Shown: piece after piece, positions 15,692-26,884 of the stretch
Position numbering within the stretch: the first letter of the stretch is position 1
Layout: each line of letters begins with the position of its first letter
DNA from: Erodium maritimum
Lineage: Eukaryota > Streptophyta > Magnoliopsida > Geraniales > Geraniaceae
NCBI GenBank assembly: GCA_963921825.1
Contig: OY997589.1
Coordinates: 81,948,523-82,012,522, forward strand
Direction: 5' to 3'
DNA: 64,000 bases
Position numbers and translations under genes: made by a program
Notes under the pieces: model-generated
What the model was told of the DNA's origin: nothing
Database searches by the model: none
Seen by the model: only the letters and a program-made list of their open reading frames with translations

Positions 15692-16990
15692 TTTTTTTGA
15701 TCAGCAGATTTTTTTTGTATAAAAAACCACCAGTTTCAAAGTGAAGCCGATGGCCAAGGGCGAACACTCATTACAACCCAGAGGACAACGCCTCAAACCA
15801 ACAATCCCAACAAGGGGAAATACAAACAGATGGTCTAATAACCTGATAAACCTAACATTACAAGAAGAACATCGAAACAACCATCAACAGATAACCAGGG
15901 GACGCAGCCTCAAACTAACACCCCAACAATGGGGAGAACAAACCTACGGGTCTCAAAACCCAGATAACCCTAAAAAGAAGCACAAATACAACAAACCCAA
16001 CACTGGAGCAGCAAACTAAACAGGTCTTAACACCCAGAAAACTAGACAAAAAGCACAACCAAAACAAATAAACCAAAGAAAAAAACAAAGAAGCACCCAA
16101 AGGCCCCAAGTCACCGAAGAAGCCCACTAAAGCCACGGCCACCCACTTCAGAAAATGAGGAGCAAACAGGACCACCACCGGTCCACAACACTGAGCAGAG
16201 AAGCTAGAAACCCCTATTCCGGCAAGCCACGAGCGAAGACCCAGGACCAAACCCCCAAAGAAAACGCCGGGAAGCTTCAACCCCTACACACCGACAGCTC
16301 CCCTACATCCAGCAAAGAACCAAGCAAGGACTGCCAACAACGGGAAAATCCAACCAACGGCCCAAATCAAGACATAAACCTAGATCCCCTTTCTACTAAC
16401 CACCACCAGATAAATCCCTCAAAACCCGAGATCCACCAGCCTCAACGGTGCCCGTAGGCAAAACAACCCACGGCGGTCAACTCCGGCCGTGGGCCCCGGA
16501 CCAAACATGGCCGGGAAAGGAAGACTGATGGGTGGGAGTTAAGGAAAAGATCCGTGGAAGCAGGAGGGGAGATCTAAGGTCTAGCTTGACAAAACCGGAC
16601 CCCATCTCTCCGATCTTCAAACAATGAAAATCCCGACAGTGGCCAACACCGACCAATCGGCCCAAAGGGAGAGAGACAACACCCCACTCCTCAAATCGAA
16701 GAGGAGGAGCCGGGGAAACGGCGAGAGTAGATGAGGGAAGAGAAGACATACCTCAAAACCAGATTTGACGCCCCTCTCTCCGATCTTGACGACCCGAGAC
16801 CCCACCGGCGGCCAGCACAGGCCAGAGGACCAACAAAGGCGAGAGAAGGCTCTAAAACGTCGCCGGGGAGTAGATCTGGAGTTCAAAGTAGGTGTGAGGC
16901 GAAAACAAGGAAACCAACGATCTGAAGGGGAAGGTGAAAGGAGAGGAGAAGGGAAGAAGAAAAGGAAAACGGGGGATAAGGCTAATTAAG
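15692..16990 (-). mobile_element. Probable noncoding retroposon, minus orientation
   Basis: On the minus strand this block begins with a pyrimidine-rich 5' end (near 16985, CCCCCGTTTTCC-type), stays GC-rich and ends with a TTTTTTATACAAAAAAAATC tail at about 15710. Size and layout resemble the 1.45-kb retroposons at 23948 and 54099. The minus frames are Phe/Leu/Ser-rich and show no domain. No target duplication was found. Confidence 0.45.
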
Positions 16991-17029
16991 ACTTGTTCCA
17001 CTAAACATTAAAAATATATATTAAACATA

Positions 17030-18604
17030 GGAGGAGAAATTTAATAGAAACCCTCCTTATCCTAAAAACTGTGTGAACCAATCCTAGCCATACACCATTT
17101 AGATCCAACATTCACCATAATGCCACATCATCATCCCAATTCCACCAAAAGCCACGCCAATTTCTTCCTTTCTCACACAAGCAAGGGCATAATTGTAAAA
17201 GCATGGTGCCATGTGGACAAGTGTCCATTTTTTTCTTAACCAATTCACTAATTTAATATTTCCCGCTTCGTTTGAACTCCGATTAGCTTCAAACTTGCGC
17301 CAATATTTTTCTTTTTCCAAGGGCTTTAAATCAAGATCAGTCATGAATATATTTTGAAACACGAAAATAAAAAGTTATATTGGGGTGATAAAAACAATGT
17401 TAAGTGTTGATAAATCTTCACTAATAAATTTTTCATATCGGGGTATCAAACTAGTGCTAAATAGTGTTTAGTGTTGATAAAACTAGTGTTTAGTGTTGAT
17501 AAAACTAGTGCTTAGTGTTCATAAAAAAACATGTGATGATGTAATAAAAATCATGTTCGATTTTGGAAAATGAGGTGATAAAACTAGTGTTCAGTGTTGA
17601 TAAACCCAGTGTATAGTGTTGATAAACCCAATGTATAGTGTTGATAAACCCAGTGTATAGTGTTGATAAAAATTACACAGACTTAACTTTTTTTTAAATC
17701 AGCCCCAAAATAAGGGTGATAACCTAGAGTTTAGTGTTGATAAAAAAACATGTGATGAGATGATAAAAACACATGTAATTTAATGATAAACATAATGTTT
17801 AGTGTTGATAAAACTAGTGCTTAGTGCTCATAAAAAACATGTGATGATGTGATAAAAATCATGTTTGATTTTGGAAAATGAGGTGATAAAGCTGGTGTTT
17901 AGTGTTGATAAACCCAGTGTATAGTGTTGATAAACTCAGTGTATTGTGTTGATAAAAATTACACAGACTTAACTTTTTTTAAAATCAGCCCCAAAATAAG
18001 AGTGATAACCTAGAGTTTAGTGTTGATAAAAAACATGTGATGAGATGATAAAAACACATGTAATTTAATAATAAACATAGTGTTTAGAGTTGATAAAACT
18101 AGTGCTTATTGTTCATAAAAAAACATGTGATGATGTGATAAAAATCATGTTCGATTTTGGAAAATGAGGTGATAAATCCAGTGTATAGTGTTGATAAATC
18201 CAGTGTATAGTGTTGATAAACCCAGTGTATAGTGTTGATAAAAATTACCCAGACTTAACTTTTTTTAAAAAAATTAACCCCGAAAATAAAAAAAAATTCG
18301 TGCTTCAAAATATATTCATGACTGATGTTGATAGAAAGCCCTTGAAAAAAAAAACTAATGGCGCAAGTTTGAAGCCAATCGGAGTTCAAACGAAGCGGGA
18401 AAAATTAAACTAGTGAATTGGTAAAAAAAAAAAGATATGATGGTTTTATAAAAAGCCCTTACCCCTTACTAAAAAGTGCTGTTTTTTTGAAGTCAACAAG
18501 TCAACCACTCAATTGCATCTCATCCATCCATTCTTAAAATGAATGACTTGGATTGGTTCACACAATTTTTACGTTAAGGAGTGGTTTCTATTTGATTTTT
18601 CCTC
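17030..18604. mobile_element. Non-autonomous Mutator-like element with long terminal inverted repeats, copy 1
   Basis: A 1.57-kb element starts GGAGGAGAAATTT and ends with the inverted counterpart (AAATAGAAACC-type arm, ATTTTTCCTC end). It is flanked by TTAAACATA at 17021-17029 and 18605-18613, a 9-bp duplication typical of Mutator-like transposons. The inverted arms run for several hundred bases with diverged stretches, including words such as CACACAGTTTTTAG, CCGCTTCGTTTGAACTCCGA and ATGAATATATTTTG. The centre is minisatellite. There is no transposase. A second copy lies at 28864-30092 in the opposite orientation. Confidence 0.85.
17395..18245 (+). repeat. GTTGATAAA minisatellite inside Mutator-like element copy 1
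   Basis: The motif AGTGTTGATAAA followed by ACTAGTGTTT or CCCAGTGTAT is repeated many times with a period near 21 bp. It is organised into larger blocks that also contain AAACATGTGATGATGTGAT and CATGTTCGATTTTGG. A block of about 250 bp is itself repeated three times (starting near 17460, 17790 and 18070). Confidence 0.85.
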
Positions 18605-18848
18605 TTAAACATAATAGGCATTTTTTAACGAAAAATAATAGACATAGTTCTGAAACTTTAGTAAGACATTCGTTATTTTGTAACATGTATTTATATTTTT
18701 TTAATAATCCTTAAATAATATTTTGAATTTACTTTTTTGTTGCTCTGTATAAATCTATTTTTGAATGATGATTTGATCACAAATAATTTAAATATAAAAA
18801 ATAATAATTGAAAGATAAAAAATCTAAATTTTCATATCTTTATCTTTC
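18605..18848. other. AT-rich spacer with a solo MITE arm
   Basis: Between the Mutator-like element and the next retroposon. The part at about 18790-18840 (AAATAATAATTGAAAG and AAATTTTCATATC) resembles one arm of the hairpin MITE at 551-734. The retroposon target duplication starts within its end. Confidence 0.45.
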
Positions 18849-20285
18849 TTTCTTTTTTCTACTAAAAGGTGCAAAAACTTGGCAGCTTGGAGTAGCTGAG
18901 GTCAACCCTGATAGGATTCGGTAACTCTGTAAACCGAAGCACCAATCTCCGCCTGAGAGGTCGGTCGATGAGGTACCATTATCGTACCCGTACTGTACCT
19001 CCCAACTCATGCTCCATTGATATGTCGACACAGTCACACAGGCACCCAAGGTATCTCTAATCGTCTGTCCCGTTGCATGCGTTCGGACCAAGGGTGGCAG
19101 GCCTCGAACGTGAACCCATAACTGAATGTGGTCCAACGCATGGGGATCCCGAGCACAAGGGTTGAGGCCGCCCAATAGTAGTGGGCGCCCATCAAAATAT
19201 TAGGGCTCATTGGCCCTAAACCACGCTCTAGCCTCCTCTGTCTGAAAGTATAACCCAAAAGGCCCGACCCCAATTCCTTGACGACCAAGCCATCCGCCAT
19301 CCGGCCCCAGGCCGTGGTGATGACTCGTAGAAGCGTCTCCTTCCGCGACGCTTTATCCGACCATAGGCGTCCCGCCATCCCCCACTGTTGACGGGCAAGA
19401 AGTAGAGAGTTAGCCGGAGAAAAAGGAACCACTACCTCGACTTCCTCGATGGAGCAGGAGGATACGCCATCTTGGAGAGCCGCCAGCGAAGCATGTAGAT
19501 CCAGGTCATCCACAACAGGTGGAGACGGAGGTTCTTCCAACGATACCAGCGTTGCCCGACAACAAGCTATGCCTTGCGGAGTCGTAAGGCAAGCCGGGAG
19601 CAAGGGGACTCTGTCCTAATTTGGAAGCCAGCGCCTTAGTTCCAAGGCTCTCACCGTCCTTTGAGGCAGATCCGAGCAACACCTCCCGAGGAGCAACTCC
19701 AGTCGAGTCCATCATCGGGCCTTCCCCTTCGCAGGGTCTCGATGAAGCGGTGGACAGAAGACAGGCGATGGAGGGCCAAAGACGATTGATGGAGAGGCTG
19801 CAGCAACCTTGGGCGATGAAGTCAGAGGTGGCGGCTTTGCTGAAATCACCGTGGGCGGCGGGGAGGTGCGTGGAATTAGAGCCTCCGCCCTAGGGGTCAC
19901 CAGCCCAGGTTTCACCGATCGCCCTCGACGCGATTTTTTCGGTGGCAGCGGGTTAGAGGCCTCAACAGAGAAGGGGACCACGACCAAGGGCGAGGCGGTC
20001 GAAGAAATAGGGGTCATCTGCATGAAGGGGGTTGCAGGTATCAACGGTGGAGTGTGAGCGGTATGCTTCGGTTTCCTCCTTCGGAAAGTATTTGAAGTCG
20101 AAGGGGGAATTGTCGACACGGTCTTCAACGTCGAAGATTGCATGGATGGAGATAGAACGAGGCCAACTGGAGTTGCAACAGCAGGGAGCTTATCGGCGGT
20201 GGGAGCAGAGGGAGTAGTAGAGTCGGTGACCATAATCGCAGAGACGTCTTAGGCTAGGATTTAGTCTTTAGTTTCGAGAGAGAAG
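18849..20285 (-). mobile_element. ORF1-only LINE derivative, minus orientation, with 20-bp target duplication
   Basis: A 1,437-bp element is flanked by TTTTCATATCTTTATCTTTC (18829-18848) and TTTTCATAACTTTATCTTTC (20286-20305), matching at 19 of 20 bases. Read on the minus strand it has a short 5' leader, an ATG at 20233, a coding region and then an AGTAGAAAAAAGAAAG tail almost immediately after the ORF1-like frame. It therefore ends inside or just after ORF1, with no reverse transcriptase. Confidence 0.75.
18870..20233 (-). pseudogene. LINE ORF1-like (DUF4283-type) coding remnant
   Basis: Reading on the minus strand from ATG 20233, the first frame (to 19712) is proline/serine/threonine-rich with a basic patch (FRRRKPKHT). 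The next frame (19603-19034) contains an ITTAWGRMADGLVVKELG-like stretch. The following frame (19175-18840) contains HALDHIQLWVHVRGLPPL followed by TGQTIRDTLGACVTV. The last pattern is typical of plant DUF4283 proteins, the ORF1 of L1-type LINEs. At least two frameshifts separate these parts, so it is not functional. No zinc knuckle is visible before the tail. Confidence 0.6.
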
Positions 20286-20810
20286 TTTTCATAACTTTAT
20301 CTTTCCTCAGATAAGGGAGGAAGTTCATAGATACAAATATTTGGACATTTTTTTAGAATAAGGGACAATTGAGTTAATAGAAAAACAAAGTTATCATATC
20401 GGTCATAGTCTTTAGAGGATCAATGATCCAATAACTCTTAGACAAGATAACCGGTCCTATAGAAAACGGTTTTGGTAAACAGTAAACAAAACTAACACAA
20501 GAATTGAAACCAAAACTAGAGCAGAAATAAAATTCAAAAAGTTCAAACTGCCAAGAACCGCTCAAAGTAGTGCCTAAAAGCTGCTTTATCCCTGCTTTTC
20601 AATGACTCTTTTCGTCATAGTGTGAACAACCGAACTTGAACCTGACAATCTACAAAATTTAAACAATAAAAGATACATTGTCGTTTTTTATATAAATTGT
20701 AAGAAGAAGACAAATTGAGCACCATTTTCACAATTATAAAAGAAAAAGAGTATAAGTTTTAAAAATTAATTACTTCAAGATATTTTTTTGTCAAAAAATA
20801 ATAATAATCG

Positions 20811-21062
20811 GGGCCCAATTGGAAATGAGGATGAAACTGCCTTTGGTCTCAACTCTCGACACATTACAAAACACAGAAGGGACCCAACCCAATAGGAAAT
20901 GAAATGAGGATGAAATTGCATTTGGGTTTCATTTGCATCTCATTTCACGTTTATTTAAGGACCTCAAGACACACAGGGTCAGTACTTAGTAATAACAAAG
21001 GTGGCATAATCACAATTCACAAGTGTTGTGTTGAGAACTTGAGAGCTTTGTAATTCTCATCA
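20811..21062 (+). promoter_or_regulatory. Galactinol synthase promoter with duplicated element and TATA box
   Basis: A TTATTTAAGG at 20951-20960 lies about 110 bp before the start codon and is a plausible TATA element. Upstream, the segment GGGCCCAATTGGAAATGAGG at 20811 recurs in extended form at 20879-20927 (GGGACCCAACCCAATAGG, then GAAATGAGGATGAAATTGC). The proximal promoter therefore carries two copies of a CCAAT/GGAAATGAGGATGAAA module. I see no perfect heat-shock or DRE element. Confidence 0.5.
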
Positions 21063-24000
21063 ATGGCTCCCGGAGTGCCCGTAGACATATTCGAAGGCAA
21101 GGTCTCGACCTCACGTGACAATAACACGTGCTGTCCGAAGAGAGCGTACGTGACGTTTCTGGCAGGGGACGGAGACTACGTGAAGGGCGTGGTAGGGTTG
21201 GTGAAGGGTCTTCGTAAGGTCAATAGTTGCTACCCTCTCGTGGTGGCGATATTGCCGGACGTGCCGGAGGACCACCGTGAGGTCTTGAGGTCTCAGGGCT
21301 GTGTTGTCCGTGAGATTGCTCCGATCTATCCGCCGGAGAACCAGGTCTCGTTTGCTATGGCCTATTACGTCATCAACTACTCCAAACTTCGTATATGGAA
21401 TGTAAGTCCTTGCCTGTTATGTTCCGTGTAATACTCTGTTTTGGATTTCTTTTGGTTATTTAGTATTGGGTCGAATAATTTTAAAAATGTGTAGGAGGTT
21501 GTTTCCGTTTAGTGTTTACGATGTAAAGTAGACTAGTTCTGTGGATCCATGAGAGTCGAATTACCTACGGGAAACTCGGACGATATTTTGGTGCCCAAGT
21601 TCTTTGGCCCTATTTATAACCTTTTGATTATGGTAATTAATGCATGCCTTTGTTTGTCATTTAAAAAAAAACTTTGGAAGCTCGTTTTCCGTTAGAAAAG
21701 TCGCTGTATTTTGAGTTTTTTATTTTATTTTTGCATTTATTTAATCAATTGTTTACTCCAGTCAAAAATGTTTTCTGATGAAGGGTATTTTTATCATTTT
21801 TGGACAAAGATACATGAGTAGTTTTTTGAAAGTTTATGTAACCGGGTGTAAAGTTTAAGTATAATTGTTTCAAACAATTATAGATACGTCTTTTGTATAT
21901 CGTTTCATCTTTTAACAAGATTTATTTACATTTACTGGACCATTTTCTACATTTAATAAAAAAAAGGTTGTGGTTACAAAGTTTTTTGTTGAGATCGGGG
22001 TCAGGAATATTTTTGTCATTTTCTGACAAAAAAACATGTAAGTAAAATAAAATTCAAAATTTAGATATCTGGATTTGAAGACAAAAGACACATTGTATCC
22101 GACATCTACCTACAATTGACTAATTTTTATGCATTAACTTATAAATTAATGTGTTTATGTGTATATATGCAGTTTGAGGAGTATAGCAAGATGATATACT
22201 TAGACGCTGACATACAAGTGTTCGAGAACATTGATCACTTGTTCGACTTGCCGGACAGCTTCTTCTACGCAGTGATGGATTGCTTCTGTGAGAAGACATG
22301 GAGCCACTCTACGCAATACTCTGTCGGGTATTGCCAACAGTGCCCTAATAAGGTCAAATGGCCTTTGGAGATGGGCTCACCCCCGCCTCTCTACTTCAAT
22401 GCAGGAATGTTCGTGTTCGAGCCAAATCGATCGACTTATCAACACCTTCTCCGAACTCTTCAGATCACGAAACCGACTCCTTTCGCCGAACAAGTGAGTG
22501 TTTTTATTAGACTATAATCCAATCCAACCGGTTAATCCGACCCTGTGTCTGGGTTAGGAGATACCAAACCCGGAGTGAGTGGTTCGGATGACGGTTCTGT
22601 GACATGATTTTCTATATAACCGGACCACCTAGATATACTACAAATCCAAGGCCCAAGGCGACAAGGCCACAAGCCCAATTAGACAGTTAAGGCCCAATTA
22701 ATAATCAATTCAGCAACGAAGAGGAAGACCCGTGCGCCGACTACTCTCGTTCGACATTAATAGTTTTTTGACCAATGAAAAAAATATATGAAAATATGTG
22801 TATTACTACTTAACGTTAACGTGATCAAATTTTTAACAAATTCAGAAGAGTTGATCTAACCTGATGAACCGATCCATAATCCAAATGGACTGGTTCAAAT
22901 GTCCCTTTTAAAGCGTGGGCCCAGGAATAGGCTAAATATTTTGAACCCATCGCTCTAGACCGGTTTCAAAATTTGGCCATGGGGCCAAGGCACGGCCTAC
23001 AGACATCCCTAGTTTTTGTCAGGGTTAGGAGACAGAGATTAAATTAAGAATTAAATTAAATTAGGGTAGGATTTTCTCGGTTTTTTTTTGTTGTTGATAA
23101 AAGAAGCTAGTTTTTATGTCATAAGAGCTTTTTTAATCTATGGTTATGCACTTTGAACTGATGTTTGTTTGTTTTATTTGTGAATTTGACAGGATTTGTT
23201 AAACATGTTCTTCGAAAAAGTGTACAAGCCAATCCCTCTAGCATACAATCTTGTACTAGCTATGTTATGGCGCCATCCGGACAATGTTGAGCTTGACAAA
23301 GTTAAAGTGGTGCACTACTGTGCTGCTGTAAGTACTCTTTTTTCCTCATTTGTAAGTCAAGATCCAACAATATTAAGACTACACGTGAGGAGAGTGTTGA
23401 TGTGTGTATCCCACATTGAAAGTGTGTCGATAAATTAACTTCTAGATATATATTTTGATGCATCCACCCATCAGTTTGAACTTTTGGGTTGGATAGTCCT
23501 TTAACAGTTTTTAATAAATTTTACATGGTATCAGGGTAAACTTGATTCGGCCCACGATCGTTTGTCACCTCCATCATATGGTCTTCAGTATATATCATAT
23601 GTCCGGTTTTGGTTTAACTAACGTGTAGATGTCCAACCTTATACGTGAAGTTGTGAGGATATAAACTCATGACGGGAAAAAATAAGAATAAAACCCTAAT
23701 TATAAATGATAGGATCGAAAATAAGAATAAAACCCTAACTATAAGTAAATTGCCCTTGTAGAAGCTCAACTGGTTTCAGTCCATGGCCTGTTTTCATCTC
23801 TGATACGTGCTTTTCGGGTCATACATGTAGATGTCTATACTTTTGTTATGACTCATTCGTAGATGTTCAATCATACATATGAGGGGAGTATTGAGGATAT
23901 ATAGACTTATGTTGGATAGAAAGAAAAACAATAAACTTTAATCTTAACAACTTATCTCTTAGGACCAATACAAGAAACACAGACTTCTCTCTCTAAAAAC

Positions 24001-25787
24001 CCCTCTCCGACCTCTCTCTACTTTTCAACCCTAGTTTTGTGTTCGGCCGCCGGCGACGGTCCTTTCCAGGACGTCGCCGGTGGCTGTCTCCTCCTTTTCC
24101 TTCTTCTCCCCCTTCCTTTCTCCTTCTGGCCTCATCCCTGTTTCTCCTCTCACCTTCGACGTTGCTTAGACCCTGCTTTTTCTTGCCTTCAACGACGTCT
24201 GGTCCAGATCTGGGTGTGGGACTCGATTCCCCTCCTTCTTAGGAGAGGATAGTTGCAGATCGGGGCTCAGACAACGGTGTTGGTGGTTGGGCCGTGTCTG
24301 CTCCCTTGGGGTTCGGCCCCTTCTGGTCCCGGCGACTTTTGCCTTCACCGGCCGTGGGACACACTTCCGCTCGAGGATCGTTGTGGTTCGGGCTTTCGTC
24401 GCCGTCTTGGATGGTCGTTGCTCGCCCCTGGTGTTGCTGTTCTCAGATCTGGCCTCCTCAGGTCAGATCTATGGTTTCCGACTCGGTTCCTGGTCTCCGT
24501 GGTCACCGGCTTCCTCCGTTAATGCTTCCACCGTCCCCTGAGCTCTCCTCGCTGGTTATAGGGTCAGATGTTCCTCCGTCGCTTGCGGTGTGCAGCGCAC
24601 GGATCCGGGTCGCCGGCTGTTTGTACCTGACCCTCGGTGGTGATTTTTGAGGTTTGGCTCGATCTCTAACTTTTCTCGATCTTGCGACTCTCCCTTTGCC
24701 CCCTTTCTCCGATCCAAACCTCCTCTAGTCCTAGGCTCACTTTGGACCTGTGACATCGTCGTTAGGTGCAGGCCTACGACGATTGGGTTGGTTCTTTGAA
24801 CCTCCCATTGAAGGTACTGGTTAACCGGGATTGGGGTCTGCGTTTTCTCGGTGTTTTTTTAGCCGGGTTTTGGTCGATCGTGGTGTTGGCCACCGACCGG
24901 GCTTCCCTTTTCTTTTCTCGTGATCGAGAGAATTGAGAGGTTTCCTGCTGGGATTAGCTGCTTTGATCGAGTTTTGGTTGGGGTGGGGCTTTGGGGCTTG
25001 GACCGGTTTTTTCCTGGTGTTGTTTTGGGTCGTTTTGGGAGTACAGTAGCGTTGTTTTTTTTTCCGGTTGTGCTTCATTTCGTGATCTGGTTTACAGAAC
25101 CTTGTTTTAGTGGTCGTCTTGTGTTTTATTCTGGTTATCAAGAATCTTTGTTTGTTCACCCTTTACTGGGTTGTTGTAGGTGCACTTCTTGTTAGGCACT
25201 ATGGTCACAGACCAAGCCCCTGTGTGTGGATTCTTTGTTAGTTATTGGTGTACTTCTTGTTAGCTTAAGCTGGGTTACAAGACATGTGGTGTACTCTGTG
25301 TAAGGGTTGTTGGTTCATGTTCGAGGTGCCGGTTAGGCATCCTCTGGTTGTAATGAGGGTTATCCCTTGGTCTCGTTTTCATTTTGAAAACTTGTACTCA
25401 TAATAATACATTAGCTGATAAAAAAAAACTTTAATCTTAAATAGTCTGGCCACACTGATTCAACAAGATTGATATTTTAGTCATGAAAGTTTAATTCAAT
25501 GTAAATAAACTATTTGAAACAAAACTTACTATGTTAGTGAATGATATTAGTTTCTATTTTTTTTCCTCTGTCAATAGGGATCAAAGCCATGGAGGTACAC
25601 CGGAAAGGAAGTTAACATGGAGAGGGAGGACATCAAGACATTAGTGGCAAAATGGTGGGATATTTACAACGACCAATCACTGGATTTGAACATCGGAGAT
25701 GGGGAGAGGTTCTCAAGGTCTTCATCGATCATGGGTTCCATGAAAGAGCCTAACATGTCCTATGTTCCTGCTCCTTCCGCTGCATAA
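21063..25787 (+). CDS. GolS: Galactinol synthase (GT8 family)
   Basis: Four exons (21063-21401, 22173-22493, 23193-23327, 25578-25787), all in phase 0, encode 334 residues. The protein transfers galactose from UDP-galactose to myo-inositol to make galactinol, the committed step in raffinose-family oligosaccharide synthesis. It is a cytosolic enzyme important in seeds and in cold, heat and drought responses. Visible features are the N-terminal RAYVTFLAGDGDYVKGVVGL, the metal-binding DxD of GT8 (LDAD, Asp124 and Asp126), the FNAGMFV block, a HYCAAGSKPW block spanning the exon 3-4 junction (261-270) and the C-terminal hydrophobic APSAA pentapeptide that is diagnostic for galactinol synthases. 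All splice sites are GT-AG and the frame is intact. Intron 3 is 2,250 bp because it contains a 1.48-kb retroposon. The start is the first ATG after the promoter, in good context. Confidence 0.96.
23948..25425 (+). mobile_element. Noncoding retroposon inside GolS intron 3
   Basis: A 1,478-bp insertion is flanked by a perfect 15-bp duplication AAACTTTAATCTTAA (23933-23947 and 25426-25440) and ends in TTAGCTGATAAAAAAAA. The first half is pyrimidine- and GC-rich (CTTCTCTCTCTAAAAACC near the start, GCCGCCGGCGACGG shortly after). The second half is T/G-rich. No frame carries a recognisable domain. It has the same sense as the host gene. It resembles the element at 54099-55554 in size, 5' motif and layout. 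Confidence 0.85.
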
Positions 25788-26880
25788 TTACCTTAAAACA
25801 AGTGTGAAAGTGTTCGAGGTTTAGAAGTTGATGTGGTTCTTATCTTTCTAGTTTGATTTGTACTTTTCTTATGACACTTTTGTTTCTTAGTGGTACATAC
25901 AGCTTCTATTGTGTTTTTCTTTGTCAAAACATTTAGGGTTAAATACGAAAAAATTATCTTAAACTATTAGTCACATACATCTAATTATTTTAAAGTATTG
26001 ATAATCATTGGTCACGTAATGGACATAATTTAGGTCAATTTTTTATACTTTTCAATTCACAAATAAGTACAGATAATCTGTTACTAATTCACAAGATATA
26101 TAAATAATTTATGATCAGTTCATAAAAACATGTAAATGACTCTGACCAAAACTAAAATTACCTTGTCTAACACTTGATAATTATGGATAATTTAGTGCGC
26201 CTTCTTAACGCTTTAGATAGGTTTTACATTTAACCTTATTTATATAATTGAGTGGTGATGAATGAGGATCACTATGTGTCAAAACCTTTTTTTTACGTGC
26301 ATATGTACACCATCATCAAGAAATAGATAAAACTGTCGAGTACCTATCGAACCCATAGGAAGTAGCGGTATCACTAGTATTTTGCTAAAACCTGGGGATG
26401 TGGGCTATCACTTCCACATCCCCGAAAGGGAAAATAAAGGACAAAACTGTAAAAAAAGGTGTTTAAATTCTATGACAAATAGGAAATTGTGTACACACTA
26501 CCACCTAAGACACATATCTATTGATTCATACAAAGAGTCGGTCACGGGTACAAGTAAACATGACTTCCAATTAACGCATGATATGATTAACGATGGTGAA
26601 ATCAAATAATGTTTTCCTTATGGTGTTAGAACACTTAAGTTCCTATGTATGTGGTATCATGCAATTAACCACATACTAGTCACGGGGAGAGGGAACAAGA
26701 CCATCGCCCGGACCGATATACGAGCAATAAAATATGGTGTAGTTCAATGATCTTGAGCGAATCTCGATCAATCCTCGAACTAGAGATAACGACAACAAAT
26801 GCATGCCACTCTCGCTACCAACTATCACAAGTAGAGGTAGCTACACCACTCGATGAATCGACTCAACTACGCCTAGTTCA
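25788..26880 (+). other. GolS 3' UTR and gene-free spacer
   Basis: About 130-200 bp after the stop are T-rich and likely 3' UTR. The remainder is AT-rich, with a GC-richer stretch near 26380-26880 that encodes nothing recognisable. Confidence 0.5.
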
Positions 26881-26884
26881 CTTC

